A stretch of 12,521 nucleotides of DNA from an uncultured Prevotella sp. (GCA_900314365.1 OMVH01000173.1:1-12521); one strand, 5' to 3'. Shown: positions 1-6,743, counted from the first letter of the stretch. Notes: generated by a model from the letters alone, not told the origin. Made by a program: numbers and translations.

Positions 1-9
1 CCCCCTTCT

Positions 10-40
10 CGCTCTCGTGCTTCGAAGATGCACGAGAGCG
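10..40. repeat. Perfect 11-bp inverted repeat (hairpin)
   Basis: CGCTCTCGTGC at 10-20 is exactly complementary to GCACGAGAGCG at 30-40, with a 9-nt loop. There is no T-tract on either side, so it is not a standard intrinsic terminator for either strand. It could be the end of a neighbouring transcript, a structured RNA or part of a dispersed repeat; the sequence alone does not decide. Confidence 0.55.
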
Positions 41-349
41 TAGCTAACTTCCAGCCAGGTAGAGGTTGATTCCTCTGCTCGCGGACCACCACAAGGTTTG
101 CCCCTGCAAAGGATAATTAACTTCCGAAACTTGAGTAATGAGTACACATGATAAAGTCATTTTCACAATATCGACCTTTGGTTATCAACCAGTTATAAAG
201 CCAAAAAATCGTAATTTTTGAACTTTTTCAAGTGGACTCAGTAATGTTGAAAGAAGGGCACAGAGGATATTTTGGATTGGTTAATTTGCTCAAGTTGTCA
301 TTGGCAGTGTTGGTGCACCATCTATGAAATTTAATTACTCAGCTTGCAC

Positions 350-384
350 GCAGGATGCGGACGGCCACAAGGGCCGCACCCTGC
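350..384. repeat. GC-rich imperfect hairpin
   Basis: GCAGGATGCGG (350-360) pairs with CCGCACCCTGC (374-384) with a single A-C mismatch, giving ten paired bases around a 13-nt loop. No T-run follows. Role unknown. Confidence 0.45.
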
Positions 385-422
385 AGTGGAATAAGAGAGA
401 GAGGTAAGATAGGCTGCACTCA

Positions 423-463
423 GGAATGAAAAGAAAAAACAGTTGTTTTTTCTTTGTCATTCC
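423..463. repeat. Long AT-rich hairpin overlapping a promoter
   Basis: GGAATGA followed by AAAGAAAAAAC (423-440) pairs with GTTTTTTCTTT, a bulged G456 and TCATTCC (445-463). The stem is 18 bp with a four-base AGTT loop and one bulge. Its right arm contains the -33 element (453-456) of the promoter for the gene at 505. It may be an operator, or a two-way A/T-rich terminator for transcripts entering from the left; both readings are inference. Confidence 0.6.
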
Positions 464-483
464 CTTCGTTTGCACTATCTTTG
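453..483 (+). promoter_or_regulatory. Bacteroidota promoter for the beta-helix gene
   Basis: TTTG (453-456), 19-bp spacer, TATCTTTG (476-483), matching the Bacteroidota consensus TTTG-N19/21-TAnnTTTG. Transcription would start near 488, leaving a leader of roughly 15-20 nt before the ATG at 505. Confidence 0.75.
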
Positions 484-504
484 CCAAAACAAAACTGATA
501 TCCT

Positions 505-1890
505 ATGAGACACTTACTGTTACTGACCCTCTCACTGCTAACCCTAACAGTGCAGGCACAATCAAAGACGAGGCAAAACACTTCTTTTCAACCCCATGAC
601 GGTTACTGGGTGACACCTGAAGATTTCGGATGTCGCGGCGACAGTGTGACCGACGACACGGAGGCTTTGCAACGGGCCATCGACTACTGCCGCACCCAGG
701 GCCGCACGCTGCGCTCTACGCGCGGACGCATCTATGCCATCAGCCGACCGCTGGACCTCAGTCGCTCCGCTCTCTTTGAACTGGACTTCGGCGGCGCGGA
801 AATAAAAGCCGTGGAAGCTATGGACTACATGATGAAGATTGACAATGGTTCCTACACCGACAACGAGTTCAAAATCAGGCACAAGACCGTCTACAACGAC
901 CTGCTGCTCGACTGCAACGGCTTAGCCGGAGGCATACAACTAAATGAGGGAGTGAAGACTTCATTCGACAAACTCATGGTGCGCAACTGTCCTACGAAGG
1001 CTTTCCACTTAGTTGACGGCTACGAGGTGTTCGTCACAAACTCTCACTTCCAATGCCTCTCCGACCGCAATTCCTATGGACTCTATCTCGAAACGGGTGA
1101 CTCCCACTTCAGCAATATCGTCATCATCGATGCTCACACCGCTGTCTACCAACAAACCAACGGCACCAACTTCTACGATAAAATTCACGCATGGATGCTC
1201 TCTCACGCCGAAGGTTCCACCTTCTTTGATGTCAGCGGACTCGTACTGCTCAACGAAGGCTATTGCGACACCGCGCAAAAAGGCTACAACATGCATGGCT
1301 TCACCATCATGAAGCTCATAGGCTGTCACCATCTCAACAACTCCAGCGTCTACGACACCAAGGCCGCTGCTACCCTCTTCAACTTCAGCAAACCCGAACT
1401 GGCACAGACCTGTAACATCACTGCCTATGGATGCAATTTCAACGGAGGAGACATAAAAACCTACCTGTCGAACATCGACGAGAACCGCATACAATTCCGC
1501 GATTGCTTCTACGGTTCCAACATCATTGGCTCATGGGGGCGCTATCCACTCCGTGCCGCTTTGGGAGTTACTCTTCAAGACTGTTGGGCTGCCATAGGTG
1601 ACAACAACGTATCGCTGCGTCCCGAGATAGACCAAAGCAGTCAACTGCATATTGATGCCACAGTGGAAGACAAAGCCGGCCGTGAAGTCTCATTCACCCT
1701 GGGCACCGTTCCAAAGTTGTTCCATCCCAAGCGTCCGGCTCATGCAGCTTGTGCACTGACCTTTTCGGACGGCAGCACAGGAATAGGGGTGCTGAGTGTC
1801 CTGACAGAAGGGCAGGTTACCGTCAACAAGCAGAAGGCTGACCAACGAAAAGTAGTTGAGCGAGTAGAGGCAGAGTGTTCTTACAAATAA
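505..1890 (+). CDS. Secreted right-handed beta-helix protein, pectate-lyase superfamily
   Basis: The 461-residue product begins with a clear signal peptide (residues 1-20, Leu-rich core ending in VQAQS), so it is exported to the periplasm or cell surface. Residues 38-52 (PEDFGCRGDSVTDDT) followed by EALQRAIDYC are the hallmark start of the Pectate_lyase_3 fold (phage tailspike and polygalacturonase-like beta-helices). The rest is rich in short turns with regularly placed Asn, Gly and Cys, as expected for stacked coils. Such proteins bind or cleave polysaccharides, but I see no catalytic residue set that fixes the reaction, so no enzyme name is given. It has its own promoter and short leader and is separated by about 150 bp and a new promoter from the next gene, so it is probably monocistronic. 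Confident on fold and export, unsure of substrate. Confidence 0.8.
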   Translation: MRHLLLLTLSLLTLTVQAQSKTRQNTSFQPHDGYWVTPEDFGCRGDSVTDDTEALQRAIDYCRTQGRTLRSTRGRIYAISRPLDLSRSALFELDFGGAEIKAVEAMDYMMKIDNGSYTDNEFKIRHKTVYNDLLLDCNGLAGGIQLNEGVKTSFDKLMVRNCPTKAFHLVDGYEVFVTNSHFQCLSDRNSYGLYLETGDSHFSNIVIIDAHTAVYQQTNGTNFYDKIHAWMLSHAEGSTFFDVSGLVLLNEGYCDTAQKGYNMHGFTIMKLIGCHHLNNSSVYDTKAAATLFNFSKPELAQTCNITAYGCNFNGGDIKTYLSNIDENRIQFRDCFYGSNIIGSWGRYPLRAALGVTLQDCWAAIGDNNVSLRPEIDQSSQLHIDATVEDKAGREVSFTLGTVPKLFHPKRPAHAACALTFSDGSTGIGVLSVLTEGQVTVNKQKADQRKVVERVEAECSYK

Positions 1891-1924
1891 ATAGCTTGGA
1901 AGCCATCATAAAAAAACGTTTTGT

Positions 1925-1956
1925 TTTGGCCGATTGCGGCGAAACGATTAACTTTG
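1925..1956 (+). promoter_or_regulatory. Promoter for the LytTR regulator gene
   Basis: TTTG at 1925-1928, 20-bp spacer, TAACTTTG at 1949-1956: a full match to the Bacteroidota promoter consensus. It leaves a leader of about 80 nt before the ATG at 2044 and shows that the regulator is transcribed separately from the gene upstream. Confidence 0.8.
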
Positions 1957-2043
1957 CAAAGAACAAGATAAATGGAGCATTAGACGGTAGGCGAATCCTC
2001 GAAGCAACCACTCTGCCTCTCATGTGCCATAGAATTCACAGCA

Positions 2044-2868
2044 ATGAAGAATTTCTTCCTGCGCTCGCTACCCCAAGACACTAATGGCAACTGGCTCCAT
2101 GTGGGGCTGGTGGCGGGTGCCATCGTCTTCTTCATCCTTTTCTTCCTCCGGCCGTTCGGGCTGGGCTCCTATGCCGGCAATGTCTTTGGAGTGGTGTTGT
2201 CGTTCACGGCATTGGCCGTCGTGGAGACGTATGTCTATGGTTGGCTGGTTTACAAGCCCCTGGCTCGCCATACGGCAACATGGCGCGTGTGGCATGAGTG
2301 CGCGGCCATCCTGCTGTTGCTCTGCCTCATCAGTATGGGTAATTTCGTCCTTGACTGGATATGGTTCCGAAGTCCGCTGTCACTGGCTCACTTCTTAGGC
2401 TATACTTACGCCACGTTTCTCATTGGCATTCCCATCACCCTGACCATCGTCGCCCTCGACTATCAGAAGCGACTGCGCAACCGCCTCGCCACCCTGCTGC
2501 AAAAGGACGAGGTGACACAAGCGGGGCACACAATTACCTTCCATGACACTTCGGTGCGGGGCGAGGACCTCACGCTGCCCATGACTGACTTCCTCTATGC
2601 CGAGGCTCAGAAGAACTTCGTGGATGTCTACTTTCTGCGTGAGGGGCGAGTGGAGCATCGTCAGTTGCGCGCCACCCTAACATCGGTACTTGCTGATGCC
2701 AAGGACAAGAGCATTTTCCAATGCCACCGATCATTCATCGTCAATCTCAACCGTATCCTCTCCGCCCACGGCAACTCGAACGGCTATCAGCTCACCGTGG
2801 GCGACGACCACCACGTGGTGCCTGTGTCGAGGAGCTACGTGGCCAAGTTGAGGTCGTTTGTGGGGTAA
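2044..2868 (+). CDS. Membrane-anchored LytTR-family transcriptional regulator
   Basis: This 274-residue protein has four predicted membrane segments (about residues 19-36, 45-68, 85-107 and 115-137), a short basic linker (QKRLRNR, 141-147) and a C-terminal LytTR DNA-binding domain (about 165-274). The LytTR hallmarks are DFLYAEAQKNFVDVYF (182-197), FQCHRSFIVNLNRI (225-238) and VPVSRSYV (259-266). There is no receiver or histidine-kinase domain, so it is not a standard two-component response regulator; the membrane part probably senses or is held by a membrane signal while the LytTR domain binds DNA from the cytoplasmic side. It lies directly upstream of a TonB-receptor gene whose promoter carries a strong inverted repeat, making that promoter its likely target (inference). 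It has its own promoter at 1925-1956. Confidence 0.88.
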   Translation: MKNFFLRSLPQDTNGNWLHVGLVAGAIVFFILFFLRPFGLGSYAGNVFGVVLSFTALAVVETYVYGWLVYKPLARHTATWRVWHECAAILLLLCLISMGNFVLDWIWFRSPLSLAHFLGYTYATFLIGIPITLTIVALDYQKRLRNRLATLLQKDEVTQAGHTITFHDTSVRGEDLTLPMTDFLYAEAQKNFVDVYFLREGRVEHRQLRATLTSVLADAKDKSIFQCHRSFIVNLNRILSAHGNSNGYQLTVGDDHHVVPVSRSYVAKLRSFVG

Positions 2869-2911
2869 GCAAATTCACTGATTTCTGCTTAGTCATTCAT
2901 CCCAAATCCTT

Positions 2912-2922
2912 GCGTTTCATCC
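2912..2922 (+). promoter_or_regulatory. Upstream copy of the putative receptor-operator half-site
   Basis: GCGTTTCATCC repeats the left arm (GCGTTTCATGCC) of the inverted repeat at 2980-3014, 68 bp further upstream and in the same orientation, with nine identical bases followed by a shared CC after one base is skipped. Three copies of GCGTTTCAT within about 100 bp suggest binding sites for one regulator. Function is inferred only. Confidence 0.4.
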
Positions 2923-2968
2923 TGATGCTTAGGCAAGTGGCACGATAGTTAGCTGTCTGTCCCGCTTA

Positions 2969-3000
2969 TTTGGAGGGAAGCGTTTCATGCCCTAACTTTG
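2969..3000 (+). promoter_or_regulatory. Promoter of the TonB-receptor gene, apparently leaderless
   Basis: TTTG at 2969-2972, 20-bp spacer, TAACTTTG at 2993-3000: full match to the phylum consensus. The -7 element ends 5 bases before the ATG at 3006, so transcription should begin at or within a few bases of the start codon. Confidence 0.75.
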
Positions 3001-3014
3001 CCGGCATGAAACGC
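2980..3014. promoter_or_regulatory. Perfect 12-bp inverted repeat around the -7 element (putative operator)
   Basis: GCGTTTCATGCC (2980-2991) and GGCATGAAACGC (3003-3014) are exact reverse complements separated by 11 bp that hold the -7 element TAACTTTG. The right arm covers the ATG at 3006. A dimeric regulator bound here would block or alter promoter opening; in any read-through RNA from upstream the same arms would form a hairpin hiding the start codon. The neighbouring LytTR protein is the obvious candidate binder, although known LytTR sites are usually direct rather than inverted repeats. Confidence 0.65.
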
Positions 3015-5066
3015 AACATACTCATACTCTCATTATTGCTGACGGGTTATGTCGCAGCCTATACACAGCGCGTCATCTCGGGTACGGTGACCGACGGCCA
3101 CGAGCCTGTCGTCGGTGCCAACGTCTTTGTGAGGGGCACCATCGACGGCTGTCTCACCGACTCGCTCGGGCGGTTCTCGTTCACAACAGCAACGGCTGAC
3201 AGTGCCGTGCTGATGGTCACCTGCATGGGTTATGACGACTATCAGCGTGTGCTGAGCAAAGAAGAGCGTCCATTGACCATCCGACTGCACGAGCGCTCGA
3301 CAACGATCGATGAAGTTGTGGTCACGGGGAGCACATTCTCCTTCGGACAAGCCAATGGCATGAAACAGCTGGATGCGCTTGATGTGGTGCAGGACGGTGG
3401 CAGCTGCGGCGACATTGTGGCGGCGTTGCAAAGCTTGCCCGGCACCCAGAAGGTGGGTGAGAACGGAAAGCTCTATGTGCGCGGCGGTGACAGTGAGGAG
3501 TGCCAAACCTATGTCAATGGTATGCATGTGCTGCGCCCCTATACAACATCGGCCCCCGACAGTCCGTCACGAGGCCGCTTCTCGCCTTTCCTCTTCAAGG
3601 GCATCAACTTCTCGCTTGGCGGCTATGACGCCGAATATGGACAAGCCCTCTCATCGTTGCTGCCCATGGAGACCACCGACGCCTCGGCATCGGATAAATT
3701 CGGCGTGAGTGCCTCGCTCAACGACTGGAACATTGGGGGCACGAAGGCTACCAACGCAGGCAGCTGGTCGATGAATGCAGCTTACACTGACTTGGGACTC
3801 TACAACCGTCTCTTCCCCGACCGCTGGACATGGCACAAGCCTTACCGCCAGCTCTCTGGCGAGACGCAATGGAAGATGCAACCCACCACATCGAGTGTGT
3901 GGAAGACGTATGCAGGATTCGACCGCACCACACTGAGCCTCGACACCGATGGCCGCAGGCTTGACCTCGGCGAGAGCAATCTCTATCTGAACAGTGTCAT
4001 CAAAGGCTCAGCCAAAGGTGGGCTGAGTTGGTTTGCCGGAGTATCGGGCAGCTTGGTGTGGGAGAATATCGATGGCGCCATTGTTCAGTCGGACCGCTAT
4101 CGCCACCGCATGGGCGAGTTGCATGTTAAAGCAAAGGTATCGAAGAGCATTTCATCTGCTGTGAAAGCTACATTAGGTGCCGAAAGTTATCTACGACATG
4201 CAGGGATTGACTATCATTCTATCGCAGACTATCACTACGCTGCCGACACCCGTCTGCCGGCTTTCTTCGCCGGGACGCAGTTTCGTCTCTTGCGTCATCT
4301 CTTTGCCGAAGCCTCCTTGCGAACGGAATATACCAGTCGTTCTCATCGTGGGAGCGTGTTGCCACGGCTGTTGCTCAACTACTGTCCTACGACGAATTGG
4401 CTGTTGACCCTCGCGGCCGGACAATACTCACAAGAGGCCATCGACACAATACAGATGCGCAGTCCGGGGACATTGCGCCCTGCCACTGCCACCCACTATA
4501 TCGCCGGAGCGCAGTATCATTTCGGTCAGACCCACGTGCGCTTTGAGGCTTACTACAAGCACTACAGCCATCTGCCTCTCACACGGCATGAGAGATATAC
4601 AGCCGACGGGCATGGCATGAGCCGCGGCTTCGATGTCTATCTTGACGACCGCTCCTTGCTGCGCAACCTCTCCACGACACTCAGCTATAGCTATAACGAC
4701 TCGCGGCGCCTCTACCTCGACTACCTTGTTGAGGACCGCCCGCAGTATGCCTCGAGTCACAATCTCCGCCTCTCCTTGCGCTATGGCTTTGGCGTGTGGA
4801 GCTTTGGACTGACCGACTCCTATGCTTCAGGCCGAAGGAGCGAGGGACGCACCACACCTTATTATAATAGTCTGGATGCCAGCGTCACCTGGTTGGCAAG
4901 CAAGCGCGTCATCGTCTACAGCTCACTGAGCAACCTCCCTGGCCGTCGGAACATCTACGGCTACCGCAATGGACAGCCCGTCACCAATGGTTCCAACCGC
5001 TTCTTCTATATTGGCATATTCGTTTCACTAAAAAGTAATAAAGCTTATGACATTTCAAATTTCTAA
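3006..5066 (+). CDS. TonB-dependent outer-membrane receptor with CarboxypepD_reg domain
   Basis: I start this at 3006 (MKRNILILSL) because a signal peptide begins there; a TTG at 2970 would add 12 residues and lies inside the promoter. The 686-residue protein has a signal peptide (about 1-20), a CarboxypepD_reg-like domain (22-93), a TonB-box-like IDEVVVTG (101-108), a plug domain (about 110-215 with LPGTQKVGENGKLYVRGGD at 144-162 and YVNGMHV) and a beta-barrel to the C-terminus. The length suits an ordinary TonB receptor and is too short for SusC, and no SusD partner follows. It should import a scarce ligand across the outer membrane using TonB energy; the ligand is unknown. Its 3' end overlaps the next gene by 20 bp, so the two are probably co-transcribed and perhaps translationally coupled. 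The upstream LytTR gene and the inverted repeat over its promoter suggest dedicated control. Confidence 0.85.
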   Translation: MKRNILILSLLLTGYVAAYTQRVISGTVTDGHEPVVGANVFVRGTIDGCLTDSLGRFSFTTATADSAVLMVTCMGYDDYQRVLSKEERPLTIRLHERSTTIDEVVVTGSTFSFGQANGMKQLDALDVVQDGGSCGDIVAALQSLPGTQKVGENGKLYVRGGDSEECQTYVNGMHVLRPYTTSAPDSPSRGRFSPFLFKGINFSLGGYDAEYGQALSSLLPMETTDASASDKFGVSASLNDWNIGGTKATNAGSWSMNAAYTDLGLYNRLFPDRWTWHKPYRQLSGETQWKMQPTTSSVWKTYAGFDRTTLSLDTDGRRLDLGESNLYLNSVIKGSAKGGLSWFAGVSGSLVWENIDGAIVQSDRYRHRMGELHVKAKVSKSISSAVKATLGAESYLRHAGIDYHSIADYHYAADTRLPAFFAGTQFRLLRHLFAEASLRTEYTSRSHRGSVLPRLLLNYCPTTNWLLTLAAGQYSQEAIDTIQMRSPGTLRPATATHYIAGAQYHFGQTHVRFEAYYKHYSHLPLTRHERYTADGHGMSRGFDVYLDDRSLLRNLSTTLSYSYNDSRRLYLDYLVEDRPQYASSHNLRLSLRYGFGVWSFGLTDSYASGRRSEGRTTPYYNSLDASVTWLASKRVIVYSSLSNLPGRRNIYGYRNGQPVTNGSNRFFYIGIFVSLKSNKAYDISNF

Positions 5067-5550
5067 ATTCATGGCATCGCCATTATGCCATCGTCTGATG
5101 GTGCTTGCCATCGTCTGCTTCACCGTTGTAGGTGCTCAGGCCCAACAGCTGTCAATGAAAGAGCAACTCGCAGCTCTGCAGCGCTTAGAAGCTATGCAGC
5201 CCGATAGCCTTGGCCCGAAAATCCAACAAGCCGTGCTTCTACTCGGTTTCGTCTGCACCAATCCGCAGGACAGCAACGCCAAACAGTATGTTGATGAGGC
5301 ACAGCGAATCATCAGAAAGATAGAGGCACTGAAACCACAGAAAGCAGCTGACCGCTCCGACCTTGCAACACTCCAAGGCTTCTATTACACAGCTCTCATC
5401 GTGATGAATCCCCAACAGAATGGGCCGCGCTACTACAGACAAGCACTTGATAATTTGGACAAAGCACTAAAAATCAATCCTGGAAACATGATGGCTAAAA
5501 TGCTGTCAGAAAGGTTTAAGGAAGGTATGACTAAAGGTTCTTCAAACTGA
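5047..5550 (+). CDS. Small exported TPR-like protein, partner of the receptor
   Basis: The 167-residue product has a signal peptide ending in GAQAQ, so it is periplasmic or surface exposed, and a helical body. Around residues 130-160 the segment QALDNLDKALKINPGN followed by MMAKML reads like one tetratricopeptide repeat; the preceding helices (AVLLLGF, YVDEAQRIIRKIEAL, DLATLQGFYYTALIV) fit weaker repeats. TPR proteins bind partner proteins. The start at 5047 overlaps the receptor gene by 20 bp and follows an A-rich stretch; ATG codons at 5071 (4 bp after the receptor stop) and 5098 also keep the signal peptide and are real alternatives. A short hairpin (5536-5542 with 5551-5557) spans its stop codon. 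Its link to the receptor suggests an accessory or ligand-related role, which is inference. Confidence 0.75.
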   Translation: MTFQISKFMASPLCHRLMVLAIVCFTVVGAQAQQLSMKEQLAALQRLEAMQPDSLGPKIQQAVLLLGFVCTNPQDSNAKQYVDEAQRIIRKIEALKPQKAADRSDLATLQGFYYTALIVMNPQQNGPRYYRQALDNLDKALKINPGNMMAKMLSERFKEGMTKGSSN

Positions 5551-5724
5551 AAGAACCGTCAAGGCCAGAGGTGTGCCAATACTTAAGTCGCCTTTGACCT
5601 GGATGGTGGAGCCTATGAGCGTCTCTCCCGTTTTCTTATCCTTCACCACACCCTCTACGGGGCCTGCATAACACAAAGGAAGGAAAGACAAACTAAGCGC
5701 CACCGTCAGAAAGATTTTGATCAT
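5531..5724 (-). pseudogene. Frameshifted N-terminal remnant of a TonB receptor
   Basis: From the ATG at 5724, reading leftwards, the frame gives a good signal peptide (MIKIFLTVALSLSFLPLCYA) and then VEGVVKDKKTGETLIGSTIQVKG, the typical start of a CarboxypepD_reg-like domain at the N-terminus of TonB receptors. After ...SIGT the frame runs into LALTVLSV and a stop. Shifting frame at that point gives TSGLDGSFSLKNL, exactly what the domain should continue with, so a one-base deletion is the simplest explanation. That second frame then stops at 5531-5533 inside the end of the convergent TPR gene, and no plug or barrel remains. A TAATTTTG -7 box survives at 5753-5760 (minus strand) but no good -33 element is at the right distance. 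A real 60-residue secreted peptide cannot be excluded but is less likely. Confidence 0.65.
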
Positions 5725-5961
5725 ACCTGTTGACTTGTGAACTTTACCGCTGCAAAATTAAAGCCATGATATTACAAAGGAGTTTGGATACAATGATAAT
5801 ACTGTAACAATAAAGCAAAAAAACAAGGGCAAGGAGAAGTCAGAAAACAGGGAAAAACAAGAATGGAAAGAAGCTGTGTGTAGCTGCTCTTCATCCAGAG
5901 GCTTTCTTGTTGCCACAGAGAATCCGCAAGGACAAGGCTGTCGAAAAAACACGCGAAATTA
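5725..5961. other. Intergenic stretch, no gene recognised
   Basis: AT-rich sequence between the receptor remnant and the GNAT promoter. Short minus-strand frames here show no domain, signal or start context worth reporting. The only signal is the TAATTTTG box (5753-5760, minus strand) that may be the remnant's old promoter. Confidence 0.5.
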
Positions 5962-5993
5962 TTTGCACAACAGAAGAGAAAGTCCTAACTTTG
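5962..5993 (+). promoter_or_regulatory. Promoter for the GNAT gene
   Basis: TTTG at 5962-5965, 20-bp spacer, TAACTTTG at 5986-5993. It matches the phylum consensus fully and implies an unusually long leader of about 115 nt before the ATG at 6115, which contains the hairpin at 6023-6080. Confidence 0.75.
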
Positions 5994-6022
5994 CACCGCT
6001 CAACCATCGGAGGGCGCCATAA

Positions 6023-6080
6023 GGAAGTGGCACTGGATAAGACGGGGCGATTATAGCCCCGAATGTCCAGTGCCACTTTC
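6023..6080 (+). promoter_or_regulatory. Strong hairpin in the GNAT 5' leader
   Basis: AAGTGGCACTGGA (6025-6037) is exactly complementary to TCCAGTGCCACTT (6066-6078), extended by one G-U and one G-C pair to about 15 bp. An internal loop follows, then a second helix GGGGC/GCCCC (6044-6048 with 6056-6060) closed by GATTATA. No U-tract follows, so it is not an intrinsic terminator. It lies between the promoter and the start codon, so it will be in the mRNA and may be a cis-acting regulator or stability element, or a palindromic repeat inserted there. I do not recognise a known riboswitch class. Confidence 0.6.
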
Positions 6081-6114
6081 TACGTTATGAGAGTTCTAAC
6101 ATTCAATTAAAGAT

Positions 6115-6612
6115 ATGGAAACGATAAGAAAAGCAACAGTCAACGACATCCCGCTTATTCGCCAGATGGCGGAGAAAGTATTCCCGGAGACTTACAAGAA
6201 CATTATCACTCCAGAGCAGTGCGAATATATGATGGACATGATGTACTCGGAGGCGAGCCTGCGGCGGCAGATGACCGAGGAGCATCACATCTATCAAATA
6301 CTCTCCGTTGACGACAAGACAGCAGGATATGTTTCAGTGCAACCCATTGAGGCCGATCTCTACGAGCTTCAGAAAATCTATGTGCTGCCCGACTTCCAAG
6401 GCCGGCACTTAGGCCGCAAGCTCTTCGACGCAGCCGTCAGCCTCGTAAAACAGCTGCATCCCGGTCCTTGCCGAATCTTTCTGCACGTCAATCGCTACAA
6501 CAAAGCCAAGACGTTCTACGAGCACCTCGGCCTGAAGGTCACCCGACAAGGCGACTACGACATCGGACATGGATACTTCATGAACGATTACATCATGGAG
6601 AAAGAGATTTAA
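6115..6612 (+). CDS. GNAT-family N-acetyltransferase
   Basis: This 165-residue protein has the length and layout of a single-domain GNAT enzyme, which transfers the acetyl group of acetyl-CoA to an amine. METIRKATVNDIPLIRQMA (1-19) is the usual first strand and helix. LQKIYVLPDFQGRHLGRKL (85-103) is motif A with the pyrophosphate-binding Q/R-x-x-G-x-G/A signature as QGRHLG (95-100). LHVNRYNKAKTFYEHLGL (123-140) is motif B. The end, GYFMNDYIMEKEI, is typical of Bacteroidota members. The substrate (small molecule or protein N-terminus) cannot be told. It seems monocistronic, with its own promoter and a structured leader. Confidence 0.85.
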   Translation: METIRKATVNDIPLIRQMAEKVFPETYKNIITPEQCEYMMDMMYSEASLRRQMTEEHHIYQILSVDDKTAGYVSVQPIEADLYELQKIYVLPDFQGRHLGRKLFDAAVSLVKQLHPGPCRIFLHVNRYNKAKTFYEHLGLKVTRQGDYDIGHGYFMNDYIMEKEI

Positions 6613-6743
6613 CAAATACACCCCTATTTGGTGCGTGCCCTTTGCAGCATACACTATAACGGTTCAAACACTCCGTTCCGGATTATCAAAAGATTGCTCA
6701 CAACGAGAAACCACGAAACATTGTTAAATTATCGGTACTAATT

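Larger units (their letters stand above)
1..504. other. Intergenic region with hairpins, no gene recognised
   Basis: No convincing coding region is seen on either strand; stop codons are frequent and no frame gives a recognisable protein. What can be seen is a perfect hairpin at 10-40, a GC-rich imperfect hairpin at 350-384, a long AT-rich hairpin at 423-463 and a Bacteroidota promoter at 453-483 that should drive the beta-helix gene. The short frame on the minus strand at about 1-110 could belong to something lying to the left of the window, but nothing in it is recognisable. Confidence 0.6.

Noticed and set aside
1875..2084. A 69-residue plus-strand frame between the beta-helix and LytTR genes
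   Set aside because: It overlaps the end of one gene, the promoter at 1925-1956 and the start of the next, and starts with GTG without any supporting context.
2912..3014. Invertible promoter flanked by GCGTTTCAT copies
   Set aside because: The outer copies are inverted relative to each other and enclose the promoter, but only nine bases match continuously, shorter than known Bacteroidota invertible-promoter repeats, and no recombinase gene is nearby.
5758..6076. Small minus-strand frames between the receptor remnant and the GNAT gene
   Set aside because: No recognisable domain; one overlaps the GNAT promoter and its leader hairpin, so they are treated as chance frames.
6658..6677. GGTTCAAAC-containing hairpin resembling a tRNA T-arm
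   Set aside because: The loop is 10 nt instead of 7 and no acceptor, D or anticodon arms can be built around it.
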